The position numbers and the translations under genes are program-made. A stretch of DNA of 21,404 nucleotides from Colivivens sp964452915 (GTDB lineage Bacteria; Bacteroidota; Bacteroidia; Bacteroidales; Bacteroidaceae): positions 1 to 21,404 of the forward strand of contig CAYVNW010000042.1 in NCBI GenBank assembly GCA_964452915.1. Reading direction: 5' to 3'. Positions within the stretch are counted from its first letter, which is position 1, and each line of letters begins with the position of its first letter. The notes beneath the pieces were generated by a model that was given only the letters and a program-made list of their open reading frames with translations, was not told where the DNA came from and ran no database searches. Positions 14,877-21,404 of the stretch are shown piece after piece.

Positions 14877-15336
14877 TCAATACAATTCTGAAGTTTCTGC
14901 ATTTCTGTATTCCGATGGCGATTTTCCTGTCTGCCTTCTGAAGTACCGACACATATAAGAGGTATCGGGAAAGTGCAGATATTCGGATATCTCCTTATTG
15001 TTCATATTGGTATTTCGCAACATATACTTTATGTCCATCGTCACTTGCCGGTCAATCCTTCTTTTGGAGACTCTCCGCCAATCTCCCGCAAGACCACAGC
15101 AAGATAACTGGAAGTAATACACAGTTCCTTGGCATAAAAAGCAATGCCACGTTCCTCACGATAATGGTCAAAAACAAGGTCGTAGAACTTTATACAGATT
15201 TTCTCGGATGGACTGCGCTTCACCTCGTCGCTGGGATCACCAAACTGCTTTCTCCACTTGTCATAAAAGTCAAGGACATAAGCGCGGAAAAGATTAGAAA
15301 GAAGTGGCATTAAGTATATGTTGCCGGTGTCATTAA
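14877..15336 (-). pseudogene. AraC-family transcriptional regulator, truncated and frameshifted
   Basis: Two overlapping frames make up the C-terminal part of an AraC regulator. The first reads ...LLSNLFRAYVLDFYDKW... to VLREIGGESPK. The second continues RRIDRQVTMDIKYMLRN, then NNKEISEYLHFPDTSYMCRYF and RRQTGKSPSEYRN, which is the second helix-turn-helix with its usual GxSPxEYR end. The frames join at a run of four A (plus-strand T at 15062-15065); one extra A would restore continuity. The N-terminal sensor half, about 130 residues in relatives, is absent: on that side the sequence passes directly into the IS30 transposase. It is doubly inactivated. Confidence 0.75.
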
Positions 15337-16280
15337 AAATACTTTCTAACAGAGCAAAGGTACGCAATTTATATTATGCTGCAAAAGAATATGCAGAAAA
15401 AAGATATAGCAGCAGCTATCGGTGTTAGTCCTTCGACTATAACAAGAGAACTGAAGCGTAATAGCGGTAAGCATGGCAGATACGACTGGAAGACCGCACA
15501 GTCGAATGCCACATACCGCAAACGCAGGCAGCCAGGCAACCATGCTATAAAGGATGAGGTGAAGAAGAAGGTTGTATCACTGCTTGTCGCAGACCAGTGG
15601 TCTCCCAGGCAAATATCAGGAAGATTGACATTAGAGGGCAAGAATATCTCTCATGAGACGATCTACAAGATGATTAGGGCGGACAAGGCCGATGGAGGTG
15701 ACCTATACAAGAACTGCCGTCACCGCCTGAAACACAGGCGCAGGCCTGTCGGTGAAGCTCGTATCAAGATACCCTGGGCCACACAAGTATCCATGACCGG
15801 CCAGAAGATGCTGACGGCAAGAGATTCGGCGACCTGGAAATGGACACCATTGTAGGCAAGGGCAACAAGGGCGCTATAGTTACCATTATAGACAGAAGCA
15901 CAGGTTACCTGGTTATGAGGAAACTACCTCATGGAAGGGATGCCAAGGACGCCGCAAAGACTATCGTACGCCTGCTCGAGCCATATAAGAAGTGGATAAA
16001 AAACATTGCCACGGACAATGGCTCGGAATTCTTCTGTCATGAGTACGTTACAAAGAAATTGGGTATAAAAGTATACTTCGCCGACCCTCACGCTCCATGG
16101 CAGAAAGGTGGCATAGAAAACACCAACGACCTAATAAGGCAATACATACCAAAGGGGACGGATTTCAAGGATGTAAGTCAACAAAAAATAAAGATGATAC
16201 AAAGAAAGATGAACGCAAGACCAAGGGAGAAACTAAATTTCCTCACTCCGAATGAAGCCGTTCACAAAGAAACTTCGTAA
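15337..16280 (+). pseudogene. IS30-family transposase, 5'-truncated with an internal frameshift
   Basis: The frame starting at 15337 reads KYFLTEQRYAIYIMLQKN, matching the usual LTxEQRY start of IS30 transposases, but TAA precedes it at 15334-15336 and no start codon remains. It continues through a helix-turn-helix (IAAAIGVSPSTITRELKRN). Near 15771-15780 the frame breaks: after RIKIP the correct continuation (TSIHDRPEDADGKRFGD...) is in another frame. That frame carries the DDE residues: Asp in LEMDTIVG, Asp in ATDNGSEF and Glu in KGGIENTNDLIRQY. It ends LNFLTPNEAVHKETS at 16280. The left end of the element, including its inverted repeat, is missing; a right end probably lies near 16300. It cannot transpose itself. 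Confidence 0.85.
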
Positions 16281-16361
16281 ATTTGCACTTGCTAATTGAC
16301 TCCGCCTAGTCGTACCTTATACGGGCGACTATCAAAAAACTCTGACCAATAATTTATGGGG

Positions 16362-17507
16362 CTACTTGACTACAGCGTGCCGCTCTGTGAGTAGTTCCTT
16401 ATACCTGTAGCAGTAGTCGCGGTGATCATTGATAATACCTATAGCCTGTAGATGACTGTATATGATGATAGAGCCGACATACAGGAATCCCCGTTTCTTA
16501 AGGTCGGCAGAGACCTTGTCGGAGAGTTCGTTGCGTGTCACCCACTGCGTCTGGTGCGACGGGTATATCAAGCTGTTGCCATCGGTGAAGTTCCAGATGT
16601 ATTGGTCAAAAGATCCAAATTCCTTCTCCACCCTAATGAAGCAGCGGGCATTATTTATCATCGCCCGTATCTTTCGTGGCGAACGTATCATCCCTTCCGT
16701 GGACATGATACGGTCAACGTCGTCGTCGGTAAAACATGCCACCTCATTCGGGTCGAAGTCTGCAAAGCACTTGCGCAGTACTTCCCTTTTCTGTAGCATC
16801 AACTTCCAAGAGAGACCGCACGACATCGATTCCATTAGCAGATACATGAAGTGGGCGCGCTCGTTATGGCAAGGCGTCCCCCACTCCTCATCGTGATACG
16901 TCATATATATCGGGTCGAAGCCGAACTCATGGCAACGAACGGGATATTGCAAATGGTTCATACCATGCCCTCCCCAACTCGTCCCATTGACGAAGCGGAA
17001 GCCTATATGTTTGTACAGTCTTTCCGCCCAAGGATGAGTATGGTCTACGAGCAGTCCTACGGGCTGGTCGCCATGCCTTTCTATTGCCGTACGAATGAGG
17101 CGTGTGGCGATACCCCGTTTGCGATATTCTTTCTTCACGCACAGCGAGTCCAAATAATACTCCCCCGCTTCTGTCTCCTCGTCCATGTCTGAGAAGTCCT
17201 GGTCGAGATATTCCGCTGCAGCCTCTATAAAACGCCTGCGAAGCTTCAGCATGTCTTTGCCGTCGTAGCCGACAATGCATCCTGCAATGTCATCGCATGA
17301 CAAGGCGACCAGCGTGTTACGATAACTATACTGACTGTCTTCCATTTCTACAAGATGCGTCATCATCCGGTGGAAGTCATCAAGTGTATGATTTTTTCCC
17401 GCAAAGTTCTGACAGCAGTCATAGTCCATTGCCTCCATTATGAGGCTCGCAATTTCCCTTGCCTGCTCCTTCTTGCCATTAATGATTTGTATGCTTTTCT
17501 TTGTCAT
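16362..17507 (-). CDS. tag: Fusion of GNAT acetyltransferase and DNA-3-methyladenine glycosylase I
   Basis: Residues 1 to about 188 form a GNAT acetyltransferase: the acetyl-CoA motif is LCVKKEYRKRGIATRLI (122-138), followed by ERLYKHIGFRFV (162-173). Residues about 190-381 form a complete Tag glycosylase, which excises 3-methyladenine. The zinc ligands are present as Cys192 (RCHEFGFDP), His205 (TYHDEEWG), His362 and Cys366 (NDHRDYC). Glu226 in MESMSCGLSW corresponds to the base-recognition Glu, and KKRGFLYVGSIIIYSHLQAIGIIND is the family signature. Both halves look active. The acetyltransferase substrate is unknown. Free-standing Tag is about 187 residues, so the fusion is a real extension and not a misplaced start. 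The upstream neighbour is another alkylation-type protein. Confidence 0.9.
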   Translation of the reverse strand: MTKKSIQIINGKKEQAREIASLIMEAMDYDCCQNFAGKNHTLDDFHRMMTHLVEMEDSQYSYRNTLVALSCDDIAGCIVGYDGKDMLKLRRRFIEAAAEYLDQDFSDMDEETEAGEYYLDSLCVKKEYRKRGIATRLIRTAIERHGDQPVGLLVDHTHPWAERLYKHIGFRFVNGTSWGGHGMNHLQYPVRCHEFGFDPIYMTYHDEEWGTPCHNERAHFMYLLMESMSCGLSWKLMLQKREVLRKCFADFDPNEVACFTDDDVDRIMSTEGMIRSPRKIRAMINNARCFIRVEKEFGSFDQYIWNFTDGNSLIYPSHQTQWVTRNELSDKVSADLKKRGFLYVGSIIIYSHLQAIGIINDHRDYCYRYKELLTERHAVVK

Positions 17508-17511
17508 AATG

Positions 17512-17519
17512 CAAAGATA
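17512..17519 (-). promoter_or_regulatory. -7 box of the GNAT-Tag gene, abutting its start codon
   Basis: TATCTTTG on the minus strand is followed by only CATT and then the ATG at 17507-17505. The transcription start is predicted at or next to the start codon. The upstream region is AT-rich, with a possible TTG near the -33 position. Confidence 0.6.
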
Positions 17520-17892
17520 GTAATTAATTTTAATAATTCATCAACGCCTGCCGTTGACTTTCTATAAATAATCCGTATTGTAGGGGGGCACACTACGTAC
17601 AGATAGTCAGTATAATCAAAATATCAAGACAATACTTTCCCGCTATTGTTACAGGCCCGTTGTTGATTAGAGGTAGGTAGTTCTGTATAACATTTTTGTC
17701 CAGACGTACTCAGAACCACGCGGCATCAATCATCGCCCTCTATTCGCTTCGCACTGGTTCTACCTGCTGCCATACATGAACACTGAAAACGCCTCACGTG
17801 ATAACAGCCATCATCCCCCGAGATGATGGCTGAAATTCGGCCTTTTTCGGGCTTAGCCTCACGAGATGTCTTAATAAATAAGGTGTGACGAA
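17520..17892. other. Intergenic stretch with hairpin and repeat copy B
   Basis: No gene is supported over these 370 bases. The stretch holds a strong 10-bp hairpin at 17806-17831 and, overlapping it, a copy (17766-17809) of the two sequence blocks also found at 14457-14533. A 62-codon minus-strand frame that starts inside the next gene crosses it, but it looks like repeat sequence rather than a gene. Confidence 0.5.
17806..17831. terminator. Strong hairpin downstream of the alkyltransferase-like gene
   Basis: AGCCATCATC pairs perfectly with GATGATGGCT over 10 bp around a six-base loop. On the minus strand it lies about 60 bases after the stop of the alkyltransferase-like gene but is not followed by a T-run; on the plus strand a T5 run lies about 11 bases later. 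A termination role is likely from position only. Confidence 0.45.
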
Positions 17893-18375
17893 TCAAGGCA
17901 GGTCGCAAAGGCATTGCTCGTAGTCCTTGACATAGTAGCGCACATGTGTACGGCCTTTTTGTATTATAGTGTGACCCTCAGCTTCCAATCTTGTCTTTTG
18001 GGCTTCTACACCGCCAGGGTATTTGGCATTGAGCTCCCCATCGGTTTTAAGTGTCCGCCAATATGGTGTCTCATCTACTCCGTTACGTTGGAAACTCGCC
18101 CATGCGGCTATCGAGACAAAGATGCCGGCTGTAATTGGCTCAGTGAAATCCGCTTCACTCCGGTGTGCGAAGTACTCACGTATCTGCCCTACGGTTGTCA
18201 CTTTCCCATACGGTATGGTTTTCATGATTCTATCATAATCCATCGGTGGTGCGAAATACATTCTGCTTCCGCCAAATCTTGCGATGCTTTTGGGGGCTGT
18301 GATCGTCTGATACTTCGGCATGTCCTTGCTGTCGTGCAGCATTGCATTGAAGTCTTTTGTACTTTCGTTTGCCAT
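17893..18375 (-). CDS. Alkyltransferase-like (MGMT-family) protein lacking the active-site cysteine
   Basis: The 160-residue protein has the MGMT/ATL DNA-binding fold: IPYGKVTTVGQIREYF (54-69) contains the helix-turn-helix region, and DETPYWRTLKTDGELN (101-116) aligns with the usual PCHRV active-site block. Here the motif is Pro104-Tyr105-Trp106-Arg107, so the alkyl-accepting Cys is replaced. KYPGGVEAQKTRLEAEGH follows as in the family. By analogy with ATL proteins it probably binds alkylated bases and flags them for excision repair, but it cannot repair them directly. I chose ATG 18375 because the promoter box at 18409-18416 lies downstream of earlier in-frame starts. It precedes the GNAT-Tag gene on the same strand, separated by 385 bases. 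Confidence 0.8.
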   Translation of the reverse strand: MANESTKDFNAMLHDSKDMPKYQTITAPKSIARFGGSRMYFAPPMDYDRIMKTIPYGKVTTVGQIREYFAHRSEADFTEPITAGIFVSIAAWASFQRNGVDETPYWRTLKTDGELNAKYPGGVEAQKTRLEAEGHTIIQKGRTHVRYYVKDYEQCLCDLP

Positions 18376-18408
18376 AATTGCGTTTTGTCTTTGTCTGTAA
18401 ATCCGCGG

Positions 18409-18436
18409 CAAAGATACACAAAAACGAAGCATTCAA
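18409..18436 (-). promoter_or_regulatory. Promoter of the alkyltransferase-like gene
   Basis: On the minus strand TATCTTTG (18409-18416) and TTG (18434-18436) are 17 bases apart. The leader is about 30 nt. It is divergent from and adjacent to the promoter of the BspA-like gene. Confidence 0.65.
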
Positions 18437-18456
18437 GAAGTTTTCTCATATAAAAT

Positions 18457-18488
18457 TTTGTTGGAACTACAAAAATTATATACCTTTG
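18457..18488 (+). promoter_or_regulatory. Promoter of the BspA-like gene
   Basis: TACCTTTG at 18481-18488 with TTG at 18461-18463 seventeen bases upstream (and TTTG at 18457-18460). The leader is about 68 nt to ATG 18560. It lies back to back with the minus-strand promoter at 18409-18436. Confidence 0.65.
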
Positions 18489-18559
18489 TCTGTGAAAACA
18501 TTCGGAAGAACACACTTCTGTTTAACGGTAAAAACATTACAAAGAAAAACAAAACTATT

Positions 18560-20656
18560 ATGAAGAAACGATTACGACTATTAGTGTGCCTCTGCATGGG
18601 ACTAGCCCAGGTCGCATTTGCCGATGATATCGCTAGGCAGCAGATTCTGATCAAAGACAGTGTGGACGGACTGTATTATCAAGCGAATAGCGACAGTACC
18701 GCCATAGTCACATATGGTACGGAAAAATATACCGGCGAGAAAGAGATAAAGTCTGAGTGTCACTGTGGACAGGGATGGTGGCCCATGTGAATGGTAACAG
18801 GAGAAAAGTATACAAGACGTACAAAGTAGTAGCCGTAGGAGACAGTGCGTTCCTTAACTGCTACGACTTGACATCCGTCACCATTCCTGAGTCGGTAACC
18901 AGCATAGGGGGTCCGCTCATTTTATTATTGCACAAGCCTGTTGTCTGTCGTTATTCCCAATTCGGTGACAAGCATTGGCTATAGGACTTTTTATGGATGT
19001 TCCGGCTTGAGATCGGTTACAATCGGAGGTTCCGTAACCACTATTCAAAATTCGTTTGATGAATGCAATAATATAAAGGAGTTGATATTTGCCGATGGGT
19101 GCACACAAACACCTTGCACAGGCATAACCAGCATAACCAGTGTTTCCATTCCTAATACAGTCAAAACGATTGGTAGTTATACATTCTTGGACTGTAGCAA
19201 GCTGACATCAGTCGTGCTTCCCAATTCAGTAACAAATATAATGACAGGGGCTTTTTCAGGTTGCACCGGCATGTCATCAATCGATATTGGCGATTCCGTC
19301 GTGAGTTTGGGCAACAATGCGTTCTTTAAATGTAATGCATTAAAGACTTTCACAATACCTGCGTCAATGCAAAGTATATCAAGTACAGCCTTCAGTAGTT
19401 GTAATATAACCAAATTGATATATGCGGAAGGTTGTACAACTACGCTGCCAACGGGCTTGCAAGACATAACAAGCGTGTCAATACCGAATTCTGTGAAAAG
19501 CATTAGAGAGAAGACATTCTATTATTGCAGATCTCTTGAGTCTATTACCCTTCCTGATTCGATCACCATGATTGGCAGTGATGCTTTCACAAAATGTCCT
19601 GCGAAAATTTATGCCAATGTGGGCTCCTATGCACTATTGGCAATGTGGAACTATCAATATGCCCCTTATGATGCGACTACGGGCGAGCGACTCGTGTGCT
19701 CCGAGATTTCGACTTCTGCGTCTCAGACAAGAGCGACAATAAGAATCAACCGCAAATACGATGGTTATGTTTATATTGTCAACGGAGAACGGTGGGACGT
19801 TACAAGCAAGTTGATAGAAGGTCTTACTCCGGGCAATTCCTATAATGTCACATTGCGTATTTGCAAGTCGGTCGAAGATCAAACGGTGTCTGTATTGATT
19901 CAAACAGGATATAGCACCGAGGATATATATCGTAATATAAATACTACGTCAACCGCATCCTCTATTTCGGTCATCAGCACTTACAGTAAAGGTGATTTTG
20001 AAGTTGTATCTCAGAACATAATAGTTAACGGCAAGACTTACGATGGCGCAACCGCCCTTGTTACAGGCTTGGAACCAAATACGAGTTATAGAGTCGAATA
20101 CGACTTGACGATAAAGAATGGTAGTAAGGTTTACACCAGATCAAAAACAGTCACGACGCAGCAACTGACACTTACCGCCAAACAGCCGAAGGTGGTGACT
20201 GAAGGAAACGCAGTCGTGCAGGCGGCTTCTAATTTGGATGACGCAGAGACCAATGTGGGCTTTGAGTGGAGACGGACAGACTGGAGTGAGGACTTTGCAT
20301 CAAATTCAGGCAAAGCCTATCTGTACGAGGGTGCTATGGAGGGATACATCCGCAACCTGAACACCAACTCCCTCTTTAGGTACAGACCATACTATCAGTC
20401 AAGCAACGGAACAATGTATTATGGCGACTGGGTGGGTATCGACCCTTCCAACACCAGCTATTTCGAACCGACCGTACATACATACGCAAGCGTCAGTGTA
20501 AACGGTAATAGCGCGACGCTTAAGGGATACGCTCAACGTGGAACGGAGACCCTGGCTACATGGGGGTTCGCATATTGGAAAAAGGATGTAAACGCAGACG
20601 GCAATGTTGACACTCAGGACGTACTTGATGTCTATGAGTATATAAGAGGCAAGTAA
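18560..20656 (+). pseudogene. BspA-like leucine-rich repeat surface protein, broken by two frameshifts
   Basis: ATG 18560 starts an export signal (MKKRLRLLVCLCMGLAQVAFA). The frame ends at TGA 18788-18790 but the protein resumes in a second frame (KVYKTYKVVAVGDSAFLNC, then SVTIPESVTSIG) and, after a run of five G at 18907-18911, in a third (SFYYCTSLLSVVIPNSVTSIG). It then runs unbroken to TAA 20654-20656. If repaired it would be about 699 residues: a string of LRR_5/BspA repeats (xxSVTIPNSVTSIGxxAFxxC) to about 19600, then beta-rich regions resembling fibronectin-type domains, ending DVNADGNVDTQDVLDVYEY, a single dockerin-type calcium motif. BspA-like proteins are surface proteins used in adhesion. 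The long intact 3' part suggests recent inactivation or, less likely, base-calling error. Confidence 0.8.
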
Positions 20657-20675
20657 GCTTAACATCACATAATGC

Positions 20676-20723
20676 CATAAAAAAGAAGGGTTTCTGAACG
20701 CCAGAAGCCCTTCTTATCTTTTT
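20676..20723. terminator. Bidirectional terminator between the BspA-like gene and rpmE2
   Basis: AAGAAGGGTTTCTG (20683-20696) pairs with CAGAAGCCCTTCTT (20702-20715) over 14 bp with one G-U pair, around a five-base loop. T-rich tracts follow on both strands (plus 20717-20723; minus opposite 20676-20684). It separates two converging genes. Confidence 0.85.
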
Positions 20724-20748
20724 GATTATGAAAAATCCTGCCTTGGAT

Positions 20749-21003
20749 TTATTTCTTCTTCATTGCCCCATAGCGGTTCATGAACTTATCAACACGACCT
20801 GCTGTATCGACAAGTTTTGCCTTACCTGTGTAGAACGGGTGGGACGATGAAGAAATTTCCAACTTAATCAGTGGATACTCCTGACCTTCAAATTCGATTG
20901 TCTCGTTTGACTTAGCACAAGAACGAGAGAGAAACATATCACCATTCGACATGTCCTTGAATACAACCGGACGGTAGTTCTCTGGGTGAATTCCTTTTTT
21001 CAT
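20749..21003 (-). CDS. rpmE2: Large-subunit ribosomal protein bL31, type B
   Basis: This 84-residue protein is a component of the 50S subunit. MKKGIHPENYRPVVFKDMS, the central SRSCAKSNETIEFEG, the SSSHPFYTGKAKLVDTAGRVDKF segment and the basic tail identify bL31. It has a single Cys and no CxxC pair, so it is the zinc-free type B form. It is preceded by a leader of about 85 nt with a hairpin at its 5' end, and is monocistronic within the window, ending 25 bases before the bidirectional terminator. Confidence 0.95.
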   Translation of the reverse strand: MKKGIHPENYRPVVFKDMSNGDMFLSRSCAKSNETIEFEGQEYPLIKLEISSSSHPFYTGKAKLVDTAGRVDKFMNRYGAMKKK

Positions 21004-21068
21004 TTTACTTTTGTTTTATTGTTTTTATACAGTTCATTCTTGTTCTGGTGAACAATAAAATAATTACT

Positions 21069-21088
21069 AATCAGCCGCCAGGCCGATT
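21069..21088 (-). promoter_or_regulatory. Hairpin at the 5' end of the rpmE2 leader
   Basis: On the minus strand AATCGGCC pairs with GGCTGATT (one G-U pair) around loop TGGC, beginning within a few bases of the predicted transcription start. It could stabilise the mRNA or bind a ribosomal protein; no known L31 leader motif was identified. Confidence 0.4.
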
Positions 21089-21095
21089 CAGCGTG

Positions 21096-21126
21096 CAAAG
21101 TTACTACTTTTTTTTTCACCTGCAAA
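21096..21126 (-). promoter_or_regulatory. Promoter of rpmE2
   Basis: On the minus strand TAACTTTG (21096-21103) and TTTG (21123-21126) are 19 bases apart, matching the Bacteroidetes consensus. The predicted leader is about 85 nt. Confidence 0.65.
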
Positions 21127-21166
21127 ACATTTACTGATTTTTCGTACATCATTCACCATGATGATG

Positions 21167-21174
21167 CAAAGATA
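21167..21174 (-). promoter_or_regulatory. Second -7 box upstream of rpmE2
   Basis: TATCTTTG on the minus strand lies about 70 bases upstream of the main rpmE2 promoter. Seven bases after it is an ATG (21159) that opens a 23-codon frame, MVNDVRKISKCFAGE..., ending near the rpmE2 promoter box. The -33 match is poor. It may be a distal rpmE2 promoter or unrelated. Confidence 0.35.
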
Positions 21175-21404
21175 AAGACGAATAAGACAGCATTAGGGGC
21201 ATACCCTAACTCACACCTTTATTCTACTGGTAAATTTCCACGGCCGACACGTCCATAAACCAGTACCAATGTTTTTTACAGGTGATAGTACAATAATTAA
21301 ACATTCAATACGTTTTTTAAACTAAGGAGTCAAGGAGGAAGCCGCAGTGCGGCATAACTCATTTAGGAGTCAACAAATAGAAACTGCGTATATAATGAAT
21401 TCGT
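21175..21404. other. Right-edge stretch without a recognised gene
   Basis: I see no gene of useful length. It contains two copies of AGGAGTCAA (21325-21333 and 21365-21373) flanking a GCCGC-AGT-GCGGC hairpin (21341-21353), and an ATG at 21396 that could start a gene beyond the window. Confidence 0.4.

Noticed and set aside
15355..15362. TACCTTTG on the minus strand that could be a promoter for the AraC remnant
   Set aside because: The same bases encode the conserved EQRY residues of the IS30 transposase on the other strand, and the AraC start is gone; coincidence is likelier.
16300..16345. Imperfect AGTCG/CGACT hairpin after the IS30 transposase
   Set aside because: The stem is short and interrupted with no T-run, and it cannot be tied to an insertion-sequence end because the opposite end is missing.
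17726..17914. 62-codon minus-strand frame
   Set aside because: It begins inside the preceding gene, covers a strong hairpin and a repeated motif, and shows no family features; treated as repeat sequence.
17914..18453. Long plus-strand frame of 179 codons
   Set aside because: It lies exactly opposite the alkyltransferase-like gene, shows no family features and would cross that gene's promoter.
21091..21159. 23-codon frame starting MVNDVRKISK upstream of rpmE2
   Set aside because: It overlaps the rpmE2 promoter, has no recognisable family and is too short to support without conservation data.
1..21404. CRISPR array, phage-defence cluster or toxin-antitoxin pair
   Set aside because: No regularly spaced repeats were seen, and the Fic gene has no separate small antitoxin partner beside it; its candidate inhibitory helix is internal.

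Overview
The window looks like chromosomal DNA from a gut-type Bacteroidales bacterium, most likely Prevotella/Bacteroides-like. Three things point there. Almost every promoter I can find is the Bacteroidetes type (-7 TAnnTTTG with a -33 TTG/TTTG). The gene content fits: a DUF4834-type protein, bL31 type B, a streptopain-like C10 protease, a BspA-like leucine-rich repeat protein with a dockerin-like tail, and rhamnogalacturonan-related enzymes. Classical Shine-Dalgarno sites are largely absent. The assignment is inference from content; I cannot place the genus.

Layout. (1) 1-890 is mobile-element debris: a 145-bp MITE-like element with its own promoter and terminator, an orphan C-terminal reading frame and a broken BRO-N gene. 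(2) 895-1124 is a tRNA-Gln/tRNA-Met operon on the minus strand, with its promoter and terminator; its 3' end faces the debris. (3) 1231-5469 is a six-gene housekeeping run on the plus strand: psd and pssA (phosphatidylethanolamine synthesis), a small DUF4834-type protein, tadA and queA (tRNA anticodon modification) and a biotin-protein ligase. It converges on the next operon at a shared hairpin. (4) 5562-10545, minus strand, is one tight operon from a single promoter: a two-domain rhamnogalacturonan-acetylesterase-like SGNH enzyme, a secreted C10 cysteine protease, L-rhamnose mutarotase and a Fic-domain protein. (5) 10717-13506, minus: a PcrA/UvrD helicase behind a small exported protein. (6) 13689-14417, minus: a metallophosphoesterase. 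(7) 14418-16340 is a decayed zone: an orphan C-terminal frame, a truncated and frameshifted AraC regulator, and an IS30-family transposase that has lost its 5' end and carries a frameshift. (8) 16362-18375, minus: two alkylation-repair-type genes, a GNAT/3-methyladenine-glycosylase-I fusion and an alkyltransferase-like protein without the active cysteine. (9) 18560-20656, plus: a BspA-like surface protein gene broken by two frameshifts. (10) 20749-21003, minus: rpmE2, with a structured leader and possibly tandem promoters.

A clear pattern is that every housekeeping frame is intact, while all four inactivated genes (BRO-N, AraC, IS30 transposase, BspA-like) are accessory. This argues for genuine decay rather than random sequencing error. 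The points most worth following up are the operon that puts a protease and a Fic protein with rhamnogalacturonan enzymes, the GNAT-Tag fusion beside a cysteine-less alkyltransferase-like protein, two genes whose start codons lie at the predicted transcription start (leaderless), the MITE-like element with promoter and terminator, and a diverged two-copy intergenic motif. I saw no CRISPR array and no clearly new defence system.
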